A program made the position numbers and the translations under genes. Of a stretch of 64,000 bases of DNA, positions 34,455 through 43,396 are shown piece by piece (within the stretch, counting starts at the first letter, position 1; each line of letters begins with the position of its first letter). The DNA lies in assembly GCA_900540705.1 (NCBI GenBank), contig UQGR01000001.1, forward strand, positions 1 through 64,000. The letters run 5' to 3'. Below the pieces are notes generated by a model. It saw only the letters and a list, made by a program, of their open reading frames with translations, made no database searches and had not been told where the DNA came from. Origin of the DNA: an uncultured Mollicutes bacterium. GTDB lineage: Bacteria > Bacillota_I > Bacilli_A > Acholeplasmatales > Anaeroplasmataceae.

Positions 34455-37400
34455 TTATGCAAGCTTTTCAATTACTTTTTTCATACGAATTGATTTTTTA
34501 TAATACCCACCATAAAGATATTTGAGTCCTAGGCTCTGAGCCTTCTCAATTTCTTCCTTTTCTGTCACATTGGAAAGAATTAAAACAACATCCTTTGAAG
34601 CACATAGCTCCTTTATCTCTGGCAATATAGTAAATCCATTCTCCTTAATATCATATATGAAGTAGTCTAAGGATTTATGATACAATTCCATTGGGTTCCT
34701 TCCAGCCACGAAATATCCCATTTCCTTTAATCGCTTTACTTCCTCTGCCTCTGCATCCTGAACCAAAAATATGAGGTTTCTCGTGGTTTTATAAAAGTTA
34801 TTTTGACCTTCCACAAAGGCGGCTAGCTTTTCTGTTAAAGTTTCCTTGGAAAGTTCAACAATAACATAGACACTCGTTTTTAAATGATCTCTAAGCATTC
34901 TCAGCTCTTTAGAGGCTGTGCTGATGACATATTTATCTAACAGCTCTTGAAGTTTTCTTCGTTCAATCACTCGTTGCATATGGGTAGAATCTACTTCAAA
35001 ATTATCTAAGGATAGGGTGGCATAATAGGCAAAGATTTCCCCCTTTGTCACATCAACCACCTGCTTATAGCTGATTCCCAGCTTACCATGATCGATGGAT
35101 TCACTGATATGTGTCACCAGTTGATTTTCGTTGAATCTTCGTTTAGCAGCTTCTCCGTCATAATGATGAATATGGTGAGCTAAGGATTTTTCCTCCTTAG
35201 AGTCTGTCAGAGCATCATAAGCAAAGAGTAGGGTTTTGGCAGGGTCAATTAAAGTAGTGCTCTTAGAGACACGATATACTCCGCAATTAAAATACAGCTT
35301 AACTCTACTATTTAACAAATTTAAATTTTTAGATATTCGGTCCAAGCATTTGAATAATAGATTATCTACAGTTCTTTTATCATTTGTATCTAAAAATAAA
35401 ATGGCATATCGATCAAATTCTAAATGGTAGACCTTAGTTATAAAGCTTTCCTCAAAGCTTTTTTTCAATTCTGTCGCAACCGCAAATATCAATTGATTTG
35501 CAAAGTTTACTCCATAAAGCTCCTCATAAAGCTTAAAATCATGAATATCTAAGACAGCTAAGGAAAGCTTGCGTTTGCTGATAGATTCCTTTAAATCAAT
35601 CAGTAGCTTAACCTCTGTTTCAAGCTTGGTGGTTGGATTGGTATAGGCTAGCTGGACTAAATCCTTTGTAGCCCTTACTCGACTTGTAATATCCTCTAAT
35701 AAAGAATATAGTAAGACAATTCCATTCTCATAACAAGGATAGAAGGTTTCCCTAATATGGATATAATCCGCACCCTTTTTATAACGATATTCTATTGATT
35801 TATTGGAAGGAAGATAATGATAAAGCTCATCTAACACGGCCTCATACATGGAGATATCCTGAGCATGAATATGGGCTAAATAATCCTGATTTTCCATATC
35901 CTCTAGACCACCTAGAAGTTCCTTGGCCTGCTGGGATAAATGGATTTGACCTTCCATCAATTCCTTTGTTCCTGAGGACATATTATCATAGATGAAAAAC
36001 ATCCTCTTATTAGAAGCTTTGAGCTGATTTTGTCTAAGCTCGGCAATTAAGCTTTTATTCAGCATTTGAGAAATCAGTTTTAGAGTCTCATAGACCAATT
36101 CCTGATCTAGGAAGGATTGTTCTGCCCAAAAGGCAATGGATGCATAGCAGACATCCTCCTTAAATAGTGGGATTGCAATTCCATAAGGGATAGCTATAAA
36201 GGGCTCCTTCGTCACTATATTTTTAAGTCCCACTCTTGCCTCTAGATCTAGATAAACCTCTTGTTCCTTTGTGATTGCTAAGAAATTTATGGTGTCATCT
36301 AAGGCTTCATAGTCTAAACGCTTATCATAGGCACGCTCTTTCTTATAATGCAATCCACAATACACATGATCATAATAAACAAGATATGCTTCTTCAAAGG
36401 GGATAAATTTCGCAAGCTCTATCAAAGCCATCCGATAAATTTCTCTAAACTTTGTGGTATCCTCTAAATTATTGATGGTTGCAAAAAGCTTTTCTAATTT
36501 GATATATTGATTCGATATCGGAAGCGTATGCACACAAACTGGATGAGCAGTAACATAGGAGGTCTCATCCTTCACCTCTTCAACAGGCTGTTCTAGCATT
36601 TCTTCTCTTTCAATATTAGGAATCAAAATCGGAGCTGAAGGCTTATGCTTTGTCTTAACCTTTCGCTTTTCCTGACTAAATTCCTGAACCAAATCCTGAT
36701 AGTGCTTAATTGAGACAATAGAATTTGTCTTTGTATATAATTCTAAGCTAGCCTTACAAAATTCTAAGGCCGTAGGGATAGAACATAGCCTTAGCTTCTC
36801 CTCATAGTTACTTTCTATAATGGAGGCCTTCTTAAAATCATTACTTTTTAAATAACTCCAAATCAAAAGAGTCGCTGTTTTTAAGGTTAGCTCATCTTCT
36901 AAATCATATTCGTTCATAAAGCGATTTGCATCACAAATCACTCTAACATAATTTCCCTCCTCAAAGGCTATTTCCAATCTCGTGAATAAGATAGAAATAA
37001 GCTTTTTGGTGTTCAAACTATCTTGATAAATTTTCTCTAGCTTTCGAGCAACCTCTAAATATTCCTTTATTTCATGGATTTCAAAGTAAATTTGAGCTAA
37101 TTGTTCATATGCCCAGCATTGCTCATCTGCCGTAATTTCATCATTTAAATACTTTTTTAACTCTGTGATTGCCGTTGAAAAATCACGCTTGGCCATAGAG
37201 TATTGAATCTCATCAATTGTATTTAAAATCGCATTAGATATTTTTAGATGTTCCTTTTTTATATCTATATACTTGCGGGTTTGGTCAAACCGACGAATAG
37301 AAAGAGTGATTTCTATAATGGCATCGCAAACCGCTAAAATAGCTTCATCCTCCATTTTAGAAAAATCAGGGACAAGAGCATATAAGGCTTTTAATGCATC

Positions 37401-37553
37401 ATTGGTTTTACCAATCGCATGAAGAATTCGATTTCGGTAGGAGAAGGCCTTATAATAGTCTAAGCTTCTCTTATTACAGCCAGCAAGAAAAAAGTCTATC
37501 TTTTTTATAGAGCCACTAACCATATCCAGTTGTAAAACCTCATTCAAATACAT
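34455..37553 (-). CDS. Large TPR-GAF-PAS protein with degenerate GGDEF and EAL domains
   Basis: About 1032 residues without signal or membrane helix. Residues 1-300 are helical repeats of the TPR kind. A GAF-like domain follows at about 350-510, then a PAS-like segment at 525-635. A GGDEF-like domain (about 640-800) begins with LAVLDIHDFKLYEELYG but carries LEFDR where GGDEF should be. The C-terminal EAL-like domain (about 820-1032) has YATLSL in place of E-A-L and lacks the metal-binding residues. Both enzyme sites look dead, which suggests a sensor or scaffold. ATG 37553 with GGTGA five bases upstream is chosen; two GTGs lie just before it. Confidence 0.78.
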   Translation of the reverse strand: MYLNEVLQLDMVSGSIKKIDFFLAGCNKRSLDYYKAFSYRNRILHAIGKTNDALKALYALVPDFSKMEDEAILAVCDAIIEITLSIRRFDQTRKYIDIKKEHLKISNAILNTIDEIQYSMAKRDFSTAITELKKYLNDEITADEQCWAYEQLAQIYFEIHEIKEYLEVARKLEKIYQDSLNTKKLISILFTRLEIAFEEGNYVRVICDANRFMNEYDLEDELTLKTATLLIWSYLKSNDFKKASIIESNYEEKLRLCSIPTALEFCKASLELYTKTNSIVSIKHYQDLVQEFSQEKRKVKTKHKPSAPILIPNIEREEMLEQPVEEVKDETSYVTAHPVCVHTLPISNQYIKLEKLFATINNLEDTTKFREIYRMALIELAKFIPFEEAYLVYYDHVYCGLHYKKERAYDKRLDYEALDDTINFLAITKEQEVYLDLEARVGLKNIVTKEPFIAIPYGIAIPLFKEDVCYASIAFWAEQSFLDQELVYETLKLISQMLNKSLIAELRQNQLKASNKRMFFIYDNMSSGTKELMEGQIHLSQQAKELLGGLEDMENQDYLAHIHAQDISMYEAVLDELYHYLPSNKSIEYRYKKGADYIHIRETFYPCYENGIVLLYSLLEDITSRVRATKDLVQLAYTNPTTKLETEVKLLIDLKESISKRKLSLAVLDIHDFKLYEELYGVNFANQLIFAVATELKKSFEESFITKVYHLEFDRYAILFLDTNDKRTVDNLLFKCLDRISKNLNLLNSRVKLYFNCGVYRVSKSTTLIDPAKTLLFAYDALTDSKEEKSLAHHIHHYDGEAAKRRFNENQLVTHISESIDHGKLGISYKQVVDVTKGEIFAYYATLSLDNFEVDSTHMQRVIERRKLQELLDKYVISTASKELRMLRDHLKTSVYVIVELSKETLTEKLAAFVEGQNNFYKTTRNLIFLVQDAEAEEVKRLKEMGYFVAGRNPMELYHKSLDYFIYDIKENGFTILPEIKELCASKDVVLILSNVTEKEEIEKAQSLGLKYLYGGYYKKSIRMKKVIEKLA

Positions 37554-37558
37554 ATGCT

Positions 37559-38002
37559 TCACCACTTATACTCAATTGTTTTTACTATTTGATTATGATA
37601 TAAATAAATCTCTTCTTCTGTAATTTCTGCATATCCCTCTGGATAGCTGCCAGGATTTAAGAATAGAATGCCTTGTTCTACAAAGCATTCCTGTTGGTGG
37701 GTATGTCCAAAAAAACACACCTTTACTTCCTGTTCTAATGCCTTATAAATTAAACGAGTCAGGTCATATTTGACATTTTCTTGGTTTCCATGAAGGATAA
37801 GTACTTTTTTTCCATATACCTCTACAATCTTATACCTTGGACCATACGCATCACAATTTCCACATACAAAATCTGCATGCGCTCCAATGAGTTCCCCAAG
37901 AGACATACCATAATCCCCACAATGAAAGACATGGTCATACCTTTTAGAAAGAATTTCCCTGAGGCTTGTCCGATGATTGTCACTAAGAATTAAGAGTTTC
38001 AT
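37559..38002 (-). CDS. YfcE/YsnB-type metallophosphoesterase
   Basis: A small phosphodiesterase of 147 residues. LILSDNH, HCGDYG, CGNCD and LHGN plus GHTH mark the two-metal site of the YfcE/MJ0936 family. It overlaps the rdgB stop codon (ATGA). The order rdgB followed by this gene is the same as B. subtilis ysnA-ysnB. Its physiological substrate is not established. Confidence 0.92.
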   Translation of the reverse strand: MKLLILSDNHRTSLREILSKRYDHVFHCGDYGMSLGELIGAHADFVCGNCDAYGPRYKIVEVYGKKVLILHGNQENVKYDLTRLIYKALEQEVKVCFFGHTHQQECFVEQGILFLNPGSYPEGYAEITEEEIYLYHNQIVKTIEYKW

Positions 38003-38568
38003 TCTAAAACACCTAAAACTTTTTTTATGGCCTTTGCCCGATGAGATATCTTATTTTTTTCCTCTAAACTAATTTCAGCAAAGGTCTTCTTTAAATTAGG
38101 AATATAGAAATAGGGATCATAACCAAAGCCATTTTCTCCCCGCCTATCCTCAATGATTTCACCTTCACAGGTATCTCTTACCATTTGATAGGTTCCATTA
38201 GGATAATAGACACAGATGGCACAAACATATCTAGCCTTCCGATTTTCAATGCCTTGGAGATTCTGCAGCAATAAAGCATTGTTTGCTTCATCGTCATGAC
38301 CATTGGCGTATCGTGCTGAATAGATACCTGGGGCACCATTCAAGGCCTCTACCTCAAGACCTGAATCATCTGCAATCACGATATGCTTTGTCTCTAACGC
38401 AATCGTTTTTGCCTTGATTAGAGCATTTTCCTCAAAGGTTTTTCCATCCTCTACTATTTCCTTCGCATATCCTATATCCTTTAAAGATAATAGATTAAAT
38501 CCTGAAAGAAGCTTTTGAAATTCTCTTAGCTTGCCAGAATTATTTGTTGCAAGTACCACCGTTTTCAT
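37999..38568 (-). CDS. rdgB: Non-canonical purine NTP pyrophosphatase, RdgB/HAM1
   Basis: It hydrolyses dITP, ITP and XTP to keep them out of nucleic acids. VLATNNSGKLREF at the N-terminus, ADDSGLEVEAL near 67 and GFGYDPYF near 147 are the signature segments, and SHRAKA is near the end. The length of 189 is normal. GAGGTGA precedes the ATG. It lies 89 bases after the GerM-like lipoprotein gene, recalling the gerM-rph-ysnA-ysnB order of B. subtilis, with rph missing. Confidence 0.96.
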   Translation of the reverse strand: MKTVVLATNNSGKLREFQKLLSGFNLLSLKDIGYAKEIVEDGKTFEENALIKAKTIALETKHIVIADDSGLEVEALNGAPGIYSARYANGHDDEANNALLLQNLQGIENRKARYVCAICVYYPNGTYQMVRDTCEGEIIEDRRGENGFGYDPYFYIPNLKKTFAEISLEEKNKISHRAKAIKKVLGVLE

Positions 38569-38657
38569 ACTTCACCTCATACTAAACTCGTATATGATAA
38601 TTTTACCATAAAAACAAATATATTATAGATAAAATTGGTAAAATTTTTTGTCATTTT

Positions 38658-39068
38658 TTAAAATAATTTATTTTCATTGAAAATAATATGAACATTAGAA
38701 TATCCATACAGCTTAGCTGTAGGAATGATAAGCTCCTTAAAACAGTCAATATCAGAAATTAAAACATAATTATCCACGATATAAGTAACATTCATATCCT
38801 CTATTTTAATATCCAGCAAACTGATATTTGGACTTAGAGGAGACAAATAGCCCATCGGTAAATAATTTTGATAAATTGTATAAAGCTCAAATAGGTCAAC
38901 TGCATCCTCTATCGCATAATCCACATAGACCTCTTGAATCTTTTTACTTTCTTCCTCTATTGCATATACCTTCCATTCCTCTACAGCCTCATAGGATACT
39001 GATATACTTCTCTCACAGCTGGTGAGAAATATTGTCAAAAGGAAAAGAAACAATGTCATTTTTTTCAA
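38658..39068 (-). CDS. Lipoprotein, GerM-like
   Basis: The protein most likely starts at a TTG (39068) with AGGTGA upstream, giving a short basic start, a hydrophobic stretch and lipobox LTSC with the lipidated cysteine at residue 18. The remaining 118 residues contain LPMGYLSPLSPNISLLDIKIED-type spacing followed by VTYIVD, which resembles the GerM domain of spore germination/sporulation lipoproteins. Position upstream of rdgB and ysnB is where gerM lies in B. subtilis, which supports the call. It is short, with a single GerM-like unit where B. subtilis has two. Confidence 0.6.
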   Translation of the reverse strand: MKKMTLFLFLLTIFLTSCERSISVSYEAVEEWKVYAIEEESKKIQEVYVDYAIEDAVDLFELYTIYQNYLPMGYLSPLSPNISLLDIKIEDMNVTYIVDNYVLISDIDCFKELIIPTAKLYGYSNVHIIFNENKLF

Positions 39069-39110
39069 GAGAATCACCTAAATAAAATTATGTTAAAATC
39101 TCTAGAAATA

Positions 39111-39119
39111 TGCTATAAT
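39111..39119 (+). promoter_or_regulatory. Extended -10 promoter of coaD
   Basis: TGC-TATAAT at 39111-39119 is an extended -10 element, 25 bases before the coaD start and just after AGGAGG is excluded from the spacer. Confidence 0.7.
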
Positions 39120-39143
39120 AAAAATAGTAAAGGAGGCATCTTT

Positions 39144-39623
39144 ATGAAAAAAGCCGTTTATCCAGGAACCTTTGACCCATTCTCTAATGGTCATCTAGAT
39201 ATCATTCAAAGAGCAAGTAAGCTCTTTGATGAGGTACACATTGTGGTCTCTCATAACATTTTTAAAAAAACCTATTTTAGCACTGAAGAGCGCGTAGCTA
39301 TGATAAGAAAATGTGTTAAAGGCTTACCCAATGTAGTCGTAACCTCCTACGATGGACTCGTCGTTTCCTATTGTAAGGAACAAAGTATACCTGTACTGAT
39401 CCGCGGTCTTAGAAATTATAACGACTATGAAAATGAATTTAGTTTATTCCAGTATAATAAAGACATTGCCCCTGAAGTAGAAACCATTCTACTGCTTCCC
39501 ACCACAAAGAATCAGTTCATTTCGTCTTCTGCCATCAAGGAGCTAGTCCGCTTTCATTGTGATATTTCAAACTATGTACCAAAGCCGATTGTGAAAGAAA
39601 TTATAGATAGATTAAAGGTTTAA
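39144..39623 (+). CDS. coaD: Phosphopantetheine adenylyltransferase
   Basis: It catalyses the fourth step of coenzyme A synthesis, transferring AMP to 4'-phosphopantetheine. The protein opens with AVYPGTFDPFSNGHLDII, containing the T/H-x-G-H nucleotidyltransferase signature. LIRGLRNYNDYENEF near 88-102 and SSSAIKEL near 128 complete the family pattern. ATG 39144 with AAAGGAGG (39130-39137) is certain; an earlier ATG at 39090 lies upstream of the promoter. The length, 159 aa, is standard. Confidence 0.97.
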   Translation: MKKAVYPGTFDPFSNGHLDIIQRASKLFDEVHIVVSHNIFKKTYFSTEERVAMIRKCVKGLPNVVVTSYDGLVVSYCKEQSIPVLIRGLRNYNDYENEFSLFQYNKDIAPEVETILLLPTTKNQFISSSAIKELVRFHCDISNYVPKPIVKEIIDRLKV

Positions 39624-39651
39624 GGAGCTATAGGCTATAGCTCCTTTTTTT
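39624..39651 (+). terminator. Terminator after coaD, shared 3' region
   Basis: GGAGCTATAG pairs with CTATAGCTCC (39624-39644), followed by seven T. The convergent membrane protein gene has its TAG stop (39635-39637) inside this stem. Confidence 0.92.
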
Positions 39652-42043
39652 CTTCTCTTTCTTCTGTCTGTTCTAATCGTTCTACGAGTACCTTCATTTG
39701 GGCATAGTCCTTTTTAAATTGCTCTTCTAAGGCTCTAGCCTTGGTTTCCTCTCCTTGATTCCGATAGACATAAATCAATATAAACAAGTCAATGGCCTTT
39801 TCAAAAGGATTTTTCTTTTCTTTTTTATAAAGCACATCGATGGAAACAGTATTTTTCTTTTGATATAGAGGCTTAGCTCGTTCGATGAATTGATCTAACT
39901 TCCTTAAGTAACCCCTTTTATTGTAATAATTTTTTCTAAGTTTAGAGGCTATCGCTTCAAATTCATCCTCTGGTAAAAGAATATGCAATCTAGAGAAATC
40001 ATAAATTCTACGGAACGTCTTATTCTTAGGAACAAAAATTTTCTCTTCATAAGCTTCATACAGCTCCCTTTGATATACTAAGGCGTAGCTAGCAAATAAA
40101 ATATAATAATAATTTTTTGTTTCTGGATGAAGTTTTGGATGACTCAGCTTTTTTTCAAGTGCCTTTTCTAGCTGATTTATATCCAAATCCTTAAAAAACT
40201 GTCGGAACTCTCTAGAATCCCTCATCGCCTTTCCATATATAATCCCTAAGAAGGAAGGGAGTAAAATGGCCATACATATAAAGAAGCATATATAAGATGG
40301 AAGAATTTTGTATAATAGTCCTGAGATAAAACAAACGATTGCGAGCACAACCACCATTAAAATGACGGTTACCACAAATTCCTTCATACTGAGATAGCCA
40401 ACAGCTAAATATCGTTCCTTTTTCTGAGTATTGCCTCCATTAGAGGTTATATCATTCTCATAACGAAGCAAATGAACAAAATAATATACGGTAAGAATTG
40501 CTCCTAGCATAAAACAGATGACTCCGCCAGTGGAAATTTCTCCTAAGCAGAGGAAGATAGTTGAAATGCACCATAGAGCACAGCTTCCTATAAATTGGAT
40601 TAAGCTATTCTTTTTTAGACCAAAGAGCTCAAAGATTAAAAATCCCATACTGACAATCAAAAGAGCGTAGGAAACATAAAAGAAATAAGAAAATAATATA
40701 GATAAAAAGCCTGCATACCCCACATTATACATCAAGAAAAGAGTGAGATAGGCTGTATTCCTTTGAAACCTTTTTTTATCTACAAAGAAGAAAATCAGCA
40801 ATCCAACTACAGGAAGTATATAAAGTATATACAAGAAAAAAATAGTTATGTATTGGTCCAATCGATCCAAGGTTTCCTCATAGGAATACTGTAAACTAAG
40901 CGAGAAATACATCGCCTCATCATATTGCACATTAGATTGAAGGTAGCCATCTTCTACCTCTATAAAATTAGAATTACTAAAATTAAATTCTGTAACTATA
41001 TGAATATCCATTTTCCCTGGGTTTTTAAAAAAACTCAAAAATTCAAAGCTAAATTCTAGTAAAAACCCAGAGTAATCTCTATATCCTGAAATCGGTAAGG
41101 ATATCTTATTGATTAGGCTTTCATGCTCTGAAAAATATAAATCATATTGGAGCCATGACTGAAGTCCTCTTAATCGCATTACCTCAAGCTCCCTGATTCC
41201 GTTAATGGAATAGCTTGCTTCAGATAGCTTCTCAACAATAGCATTGTAATAATCCATATGTGAAATACCAGAATCTGGGTTATACTCTAAAAAGGCAAAC
41301 TCCTCAAAGGTTAGTTCTTCTTTTTGAGCAAGGCTTATTCCAACATTAGATTCAATCATTCCCGTAGATATATTATAAACCTTTAAATCTAAAAGAGGGT
41401 CAGACACATCATCACCTACAAAGTAAAAATCAATTTGAGAAGCAGCATAAATTCCAATCCTCTTTTCTGCCATAGAATAGCTAGAAAGAGAATTTGTCAA
41501 GAGATTTGTTTTTGCTGAATCAAAGGAATACTTGTATTGAACCTCTAGCCTCTGTTCAGAAGGTAGGTTAGAAAGCTCAAATGTATAATGATGAACTGAA
41601 AGATTTTTCTTATAAAAACCCTCCTCATTATATTCCTCCCGCAAGCCACTTAAATTTGATAGTATACTTTGATATGGATTTAGATATGAATAGCGAAGGG
41701 TAGGCTGTATATTTTCCTTTTGGGTTGAGATTTGAATTCTTTCTATATCCTTTTTTGAATTCTCTACTGGCAAATAAAAAGTTTGTTTATGAGGGGAATC
41801 CGTTTCATTCTTCAGTGTATAGCACATCTCTAGACGATTCTCATTATCATCATTTTCCCCTAGAGAAGCAATATAAAAATTCAATAAGGTAGACTCTAGG
41901 TGAATGCTGTCCGACCCTTCCTTCATACCAATTCCGTGATAGGTATTGATAGGCTCAGGTGCAGGAAAACCAGCGTTAGCTGATAGGGATAGTCCTATGA
42001 ATCCTAAAAAAAACAAAATAAAAATAGATAAACATTTCTTCAT
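39635..42043 (-). CDS. Large membrane protein of unknown function
   Basis: An 802-residue protein with a signal peptide (residues 1-24, ...LSANA). An extracytoplasmic region of about 370 residues, rich in beta strands, follows. A membrane part spans about 390-610 with eight or nine hydrophobic helices. The cytosolic C-terminal tail of about 190 residues is rich in basic and aromatic residues and ends in a E/K-rich stretch. The mixed layout recalls sensor or transport-associated proteins, but I do not recognise the family. It has a normal SD (GGAG). It ends inside the coaD terminator. Confidence 0.75.
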   Translation of the reverse strand: MKKCLSIFILFFLGFIGLSLSANAGFPAPEPINTYHGIGMKEGSDSIHLESTLLNFYIASLGENDDNENRLEMCYTLKNETDSPHKQTFYLPVENSKKDIERIQISTQKENIQPTLRYSYLNPYQSILSNLSGLREEYNEEGFYKKNLSVHHYTFELSNLPSEQRLEVQYKYSFDSAKTNLLTNSLSSYSMAEKRIGIYAASQIDFYFVGDDVSDPLLDLKVYNISTGMIESNVGISLAQKEELTFEEFAFLEYNPDSGISHMDYYNAIVEKLSEASYSINGIRELEVMRLRGLQSWLQYDLYFSEHESLINKISLPISGYRDYSGFLLEFSFEFLSFFKNPGKMDIHIVTEFNFSNSNFIEVEDGYLQSNVQYDEAMYFSLSLQYSYEETLDRLDQYITIFFLYILYILPVVGLLIFFFVDKKRFQRNTAYLTLFLMYNVGYAGFLSILFSYFFYVSYALLIVSMGFLIFELFGLKKNSLIQFIGSCALWCISTIFLCLGEISTGGVICFMLGAILTVYYFVHLLRYENDITSNGGNTQKKERYLAVGYLSMKEFVVTVILMVVVLAIVCFISGLLYKILPSYICFFICMAILLPSFLGIIYGKAMRDSREFRQFFKDLDINQLEKALEKKLSHPKLHPETKNYYYILFASYALVYQRELYEAYEEKIFVPKNKTFRRIYDFSRLHILLPEDEFEAIASKLRKNYYNKRGYLRKLDQFIERAKPLYQKKNTVSIDVLYKKEKKNPFEKAIDLFILIYVYRNQGEETKARALEEQFKKDYAQMKVLVERLEQTEEREEKKEL

Positions 42044-42082
42044 AAGCTTCCACTCCTTTCTTCTATTTTATCATAGAAATAA

Positions 42083-42107
42083 GAAAAAAAGTAGGATTTT
42101 TTCCTAC
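42083..42107 (-). terminator. Terminator after the SpoVIF-like gene
   Basis: On the minus strand GTAGG/CCTAC with a 7-base loop (42091-42107), followed by seven T. The TAG stop (42104-42106) is in the stem. Confidence 0.8.
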
Positions 42108-42346
42108 CTCTTTAAGAGCTTAAATAAATCTGGGGTAATTCCCTTTTCCTTCAATAGGGAAACAATTCTATCCTCCTGCTCAGCAGATAAGGTTTTATTT
42201 GCTAGCCCACAGCCCTTTCTAATAATGCTTCGCAAATTTTCTTCATCGTTCAAATCAAGAGTTGAAGCTTCACTGACCAGCTCATACATTGCCTCCTGAT
42301 TGATATTAGACCTAGATATCAGGTCAATAATATTTCTAAAATCCAT
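42104..42346 (-). CDS. SpoVIF-like small protein
   Basis: 80 residues, helical and cytosolic. The core LRSIIRKGCGLANKTLSAEQEDRIVSLL-like region (residues 38-67) matches the pattern R-x-L-V-x-x-x-A-x-L-A-N-K-P-x-x-K-E-x-E-D-x-I-V of stage VI sporulation protein F, a small factor needed for coat maturation in B. subtilis. Ribosome binding site GGAGG is present. It follows gpsA by 41 bases and may belong to the der-gpsA operon. The call rests on this one motif. Confidence 0.65.
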   Translation of the reverse strand: MDFRNIIDLISRSNINQEAMYELVSEASTLDLNDEENLRSIIRKGCGLANKTLSAEQEDRIVSLLKEKGITPDLFKLLKR

Positions 42347-42387
42347 TAAAAAATCCTCCCAAAATTAATATATGAGAGGACATTCGT

Positions 42388-43395
42388 TTAGTTTACTATA
42401 ATTCTTTCTTCCTTTAAACTTCTGCTTAGCAGCATTGCCAAAGCATCCTTTGCAGAAATCTCTCCACAAACTACGGCATGAGCCAGTTCAATAATCGGAA
42501 GTTCTAAGGAATATTTCTTACCTATCCGATAAGCAGCTTCAATGGTTTTAATCCCTTCCACTGTTTGTGTCATAGAAGCCATCGCCTCCTGTGCACTCAT
42601 TCCTTGACCAATTTTTAAGCCACATTGAAAATTACGCGAATTCATTGAGGAGGCTGTAACAATTAAATCGCCAATACCAGAAAGCCCATAAACCGTTTCT
42701 GTTTTTCCACCTAAAGCAGATACAATCAGTACGATTTCTCGTACACCTCTGCTGATTAAAAACGCTCTTGCATTCTCTCCTAATCCCATTCCAGAGGCTA
42801 TCCCTGAAACAATCGCAATTGCATTTTTAATAGCACCTGCTGTCTCTACGCCAATCACATCTGAAGAGGTATATACACGCAAATAGGCCTCATTTGAAAA
42901 TAGCCTTTGAACGAAGATTGCAGCATCTCTATCGGTGGAGGCGGCAACAAGTGAGGTCAGCTTTCTTTGAATCAATTCTTCTGCATGAGAAGGTCCTGAA
43001 AGATTTACATAGCCCTTAAGATACTTCGCAGAAATCTCTTCAGCGACAATCTGACTTACACAATAGGAGGTTTCTGGTTCAATTCCTTTACTCACATTGA
43101 TAAATAGCTTCGGAGTTTCTAATAAGGAATTAATTTCCTTTAGCACACTTCTCATCACCTTGGTTGGTACTCCAAGTAAAATCACATCAGCAAAGGAACA
43201 TGCTTCCTTTAAATCGATGGTCGCCTGAATGTTGGCTGGAATCGTTGTATCAAAAAAAGGATGCGTATGGGTTTTATTTATTTTTTCTACAAATAAAGGA
43301 TTAATCTCGCGGATGAGTACCTCATGCTGATTATCCGATAAAACCTGTGATAGTGTGGTTCCCCAAGCACCACCACCAATACATGCTACTTTCAT
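42388..43395 (-). CDS. gpsA: Glycerol-3-phosphate dehydrogenase [NAD(P)+]
   Basis: It makes sn-glycerol-3-phosphate for phospholipid synthesis from dihydroxyacetone phosphate. The N-terminal IGGGAWGTTLSQVL is the dinucleotide-binding motif. LGVPTKVMR near 73, NVSKGIE near 99 and SGPSHAEE near 130 precede GVETAGAIKNAIAI near 181 with the catalytic lysine. ATG 43395 follows der's stop by one base, with GAGGG in front. der-gpsA is a conserved order in Firmicutes. Confidence 0.97.
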   Translation of the reverse strand: MKVACIGGGAWGTTLSQVLSDNQHEVLIREINPLFVEKINKTHTHPFFDTTIPANIQATIDLKEACSFADVILLGVPTKVMRSVLKEINSLLETPKLFINVSKGIEPETSYCVSQIVAEEISAKYLKGYVNLSGPSHAEELIQRKLTSLVAASTDRDAAIFVQRLFSNEAYLRVYTSSDVIGVETAGAIKNAIAIVSGIASGMGLGENARAFLISRGVREIVLIVSALGGKTETVYGLSGIGDLIVTASSMNSRNFQCGLKIGQGMSAQEAMASMTQTVEGIKTIEAAYRIGKKYSLELPIIELAHAVVCGEISAKDALAMLLSRSLKEERIIVN

Positions 43396-43396
43396 C

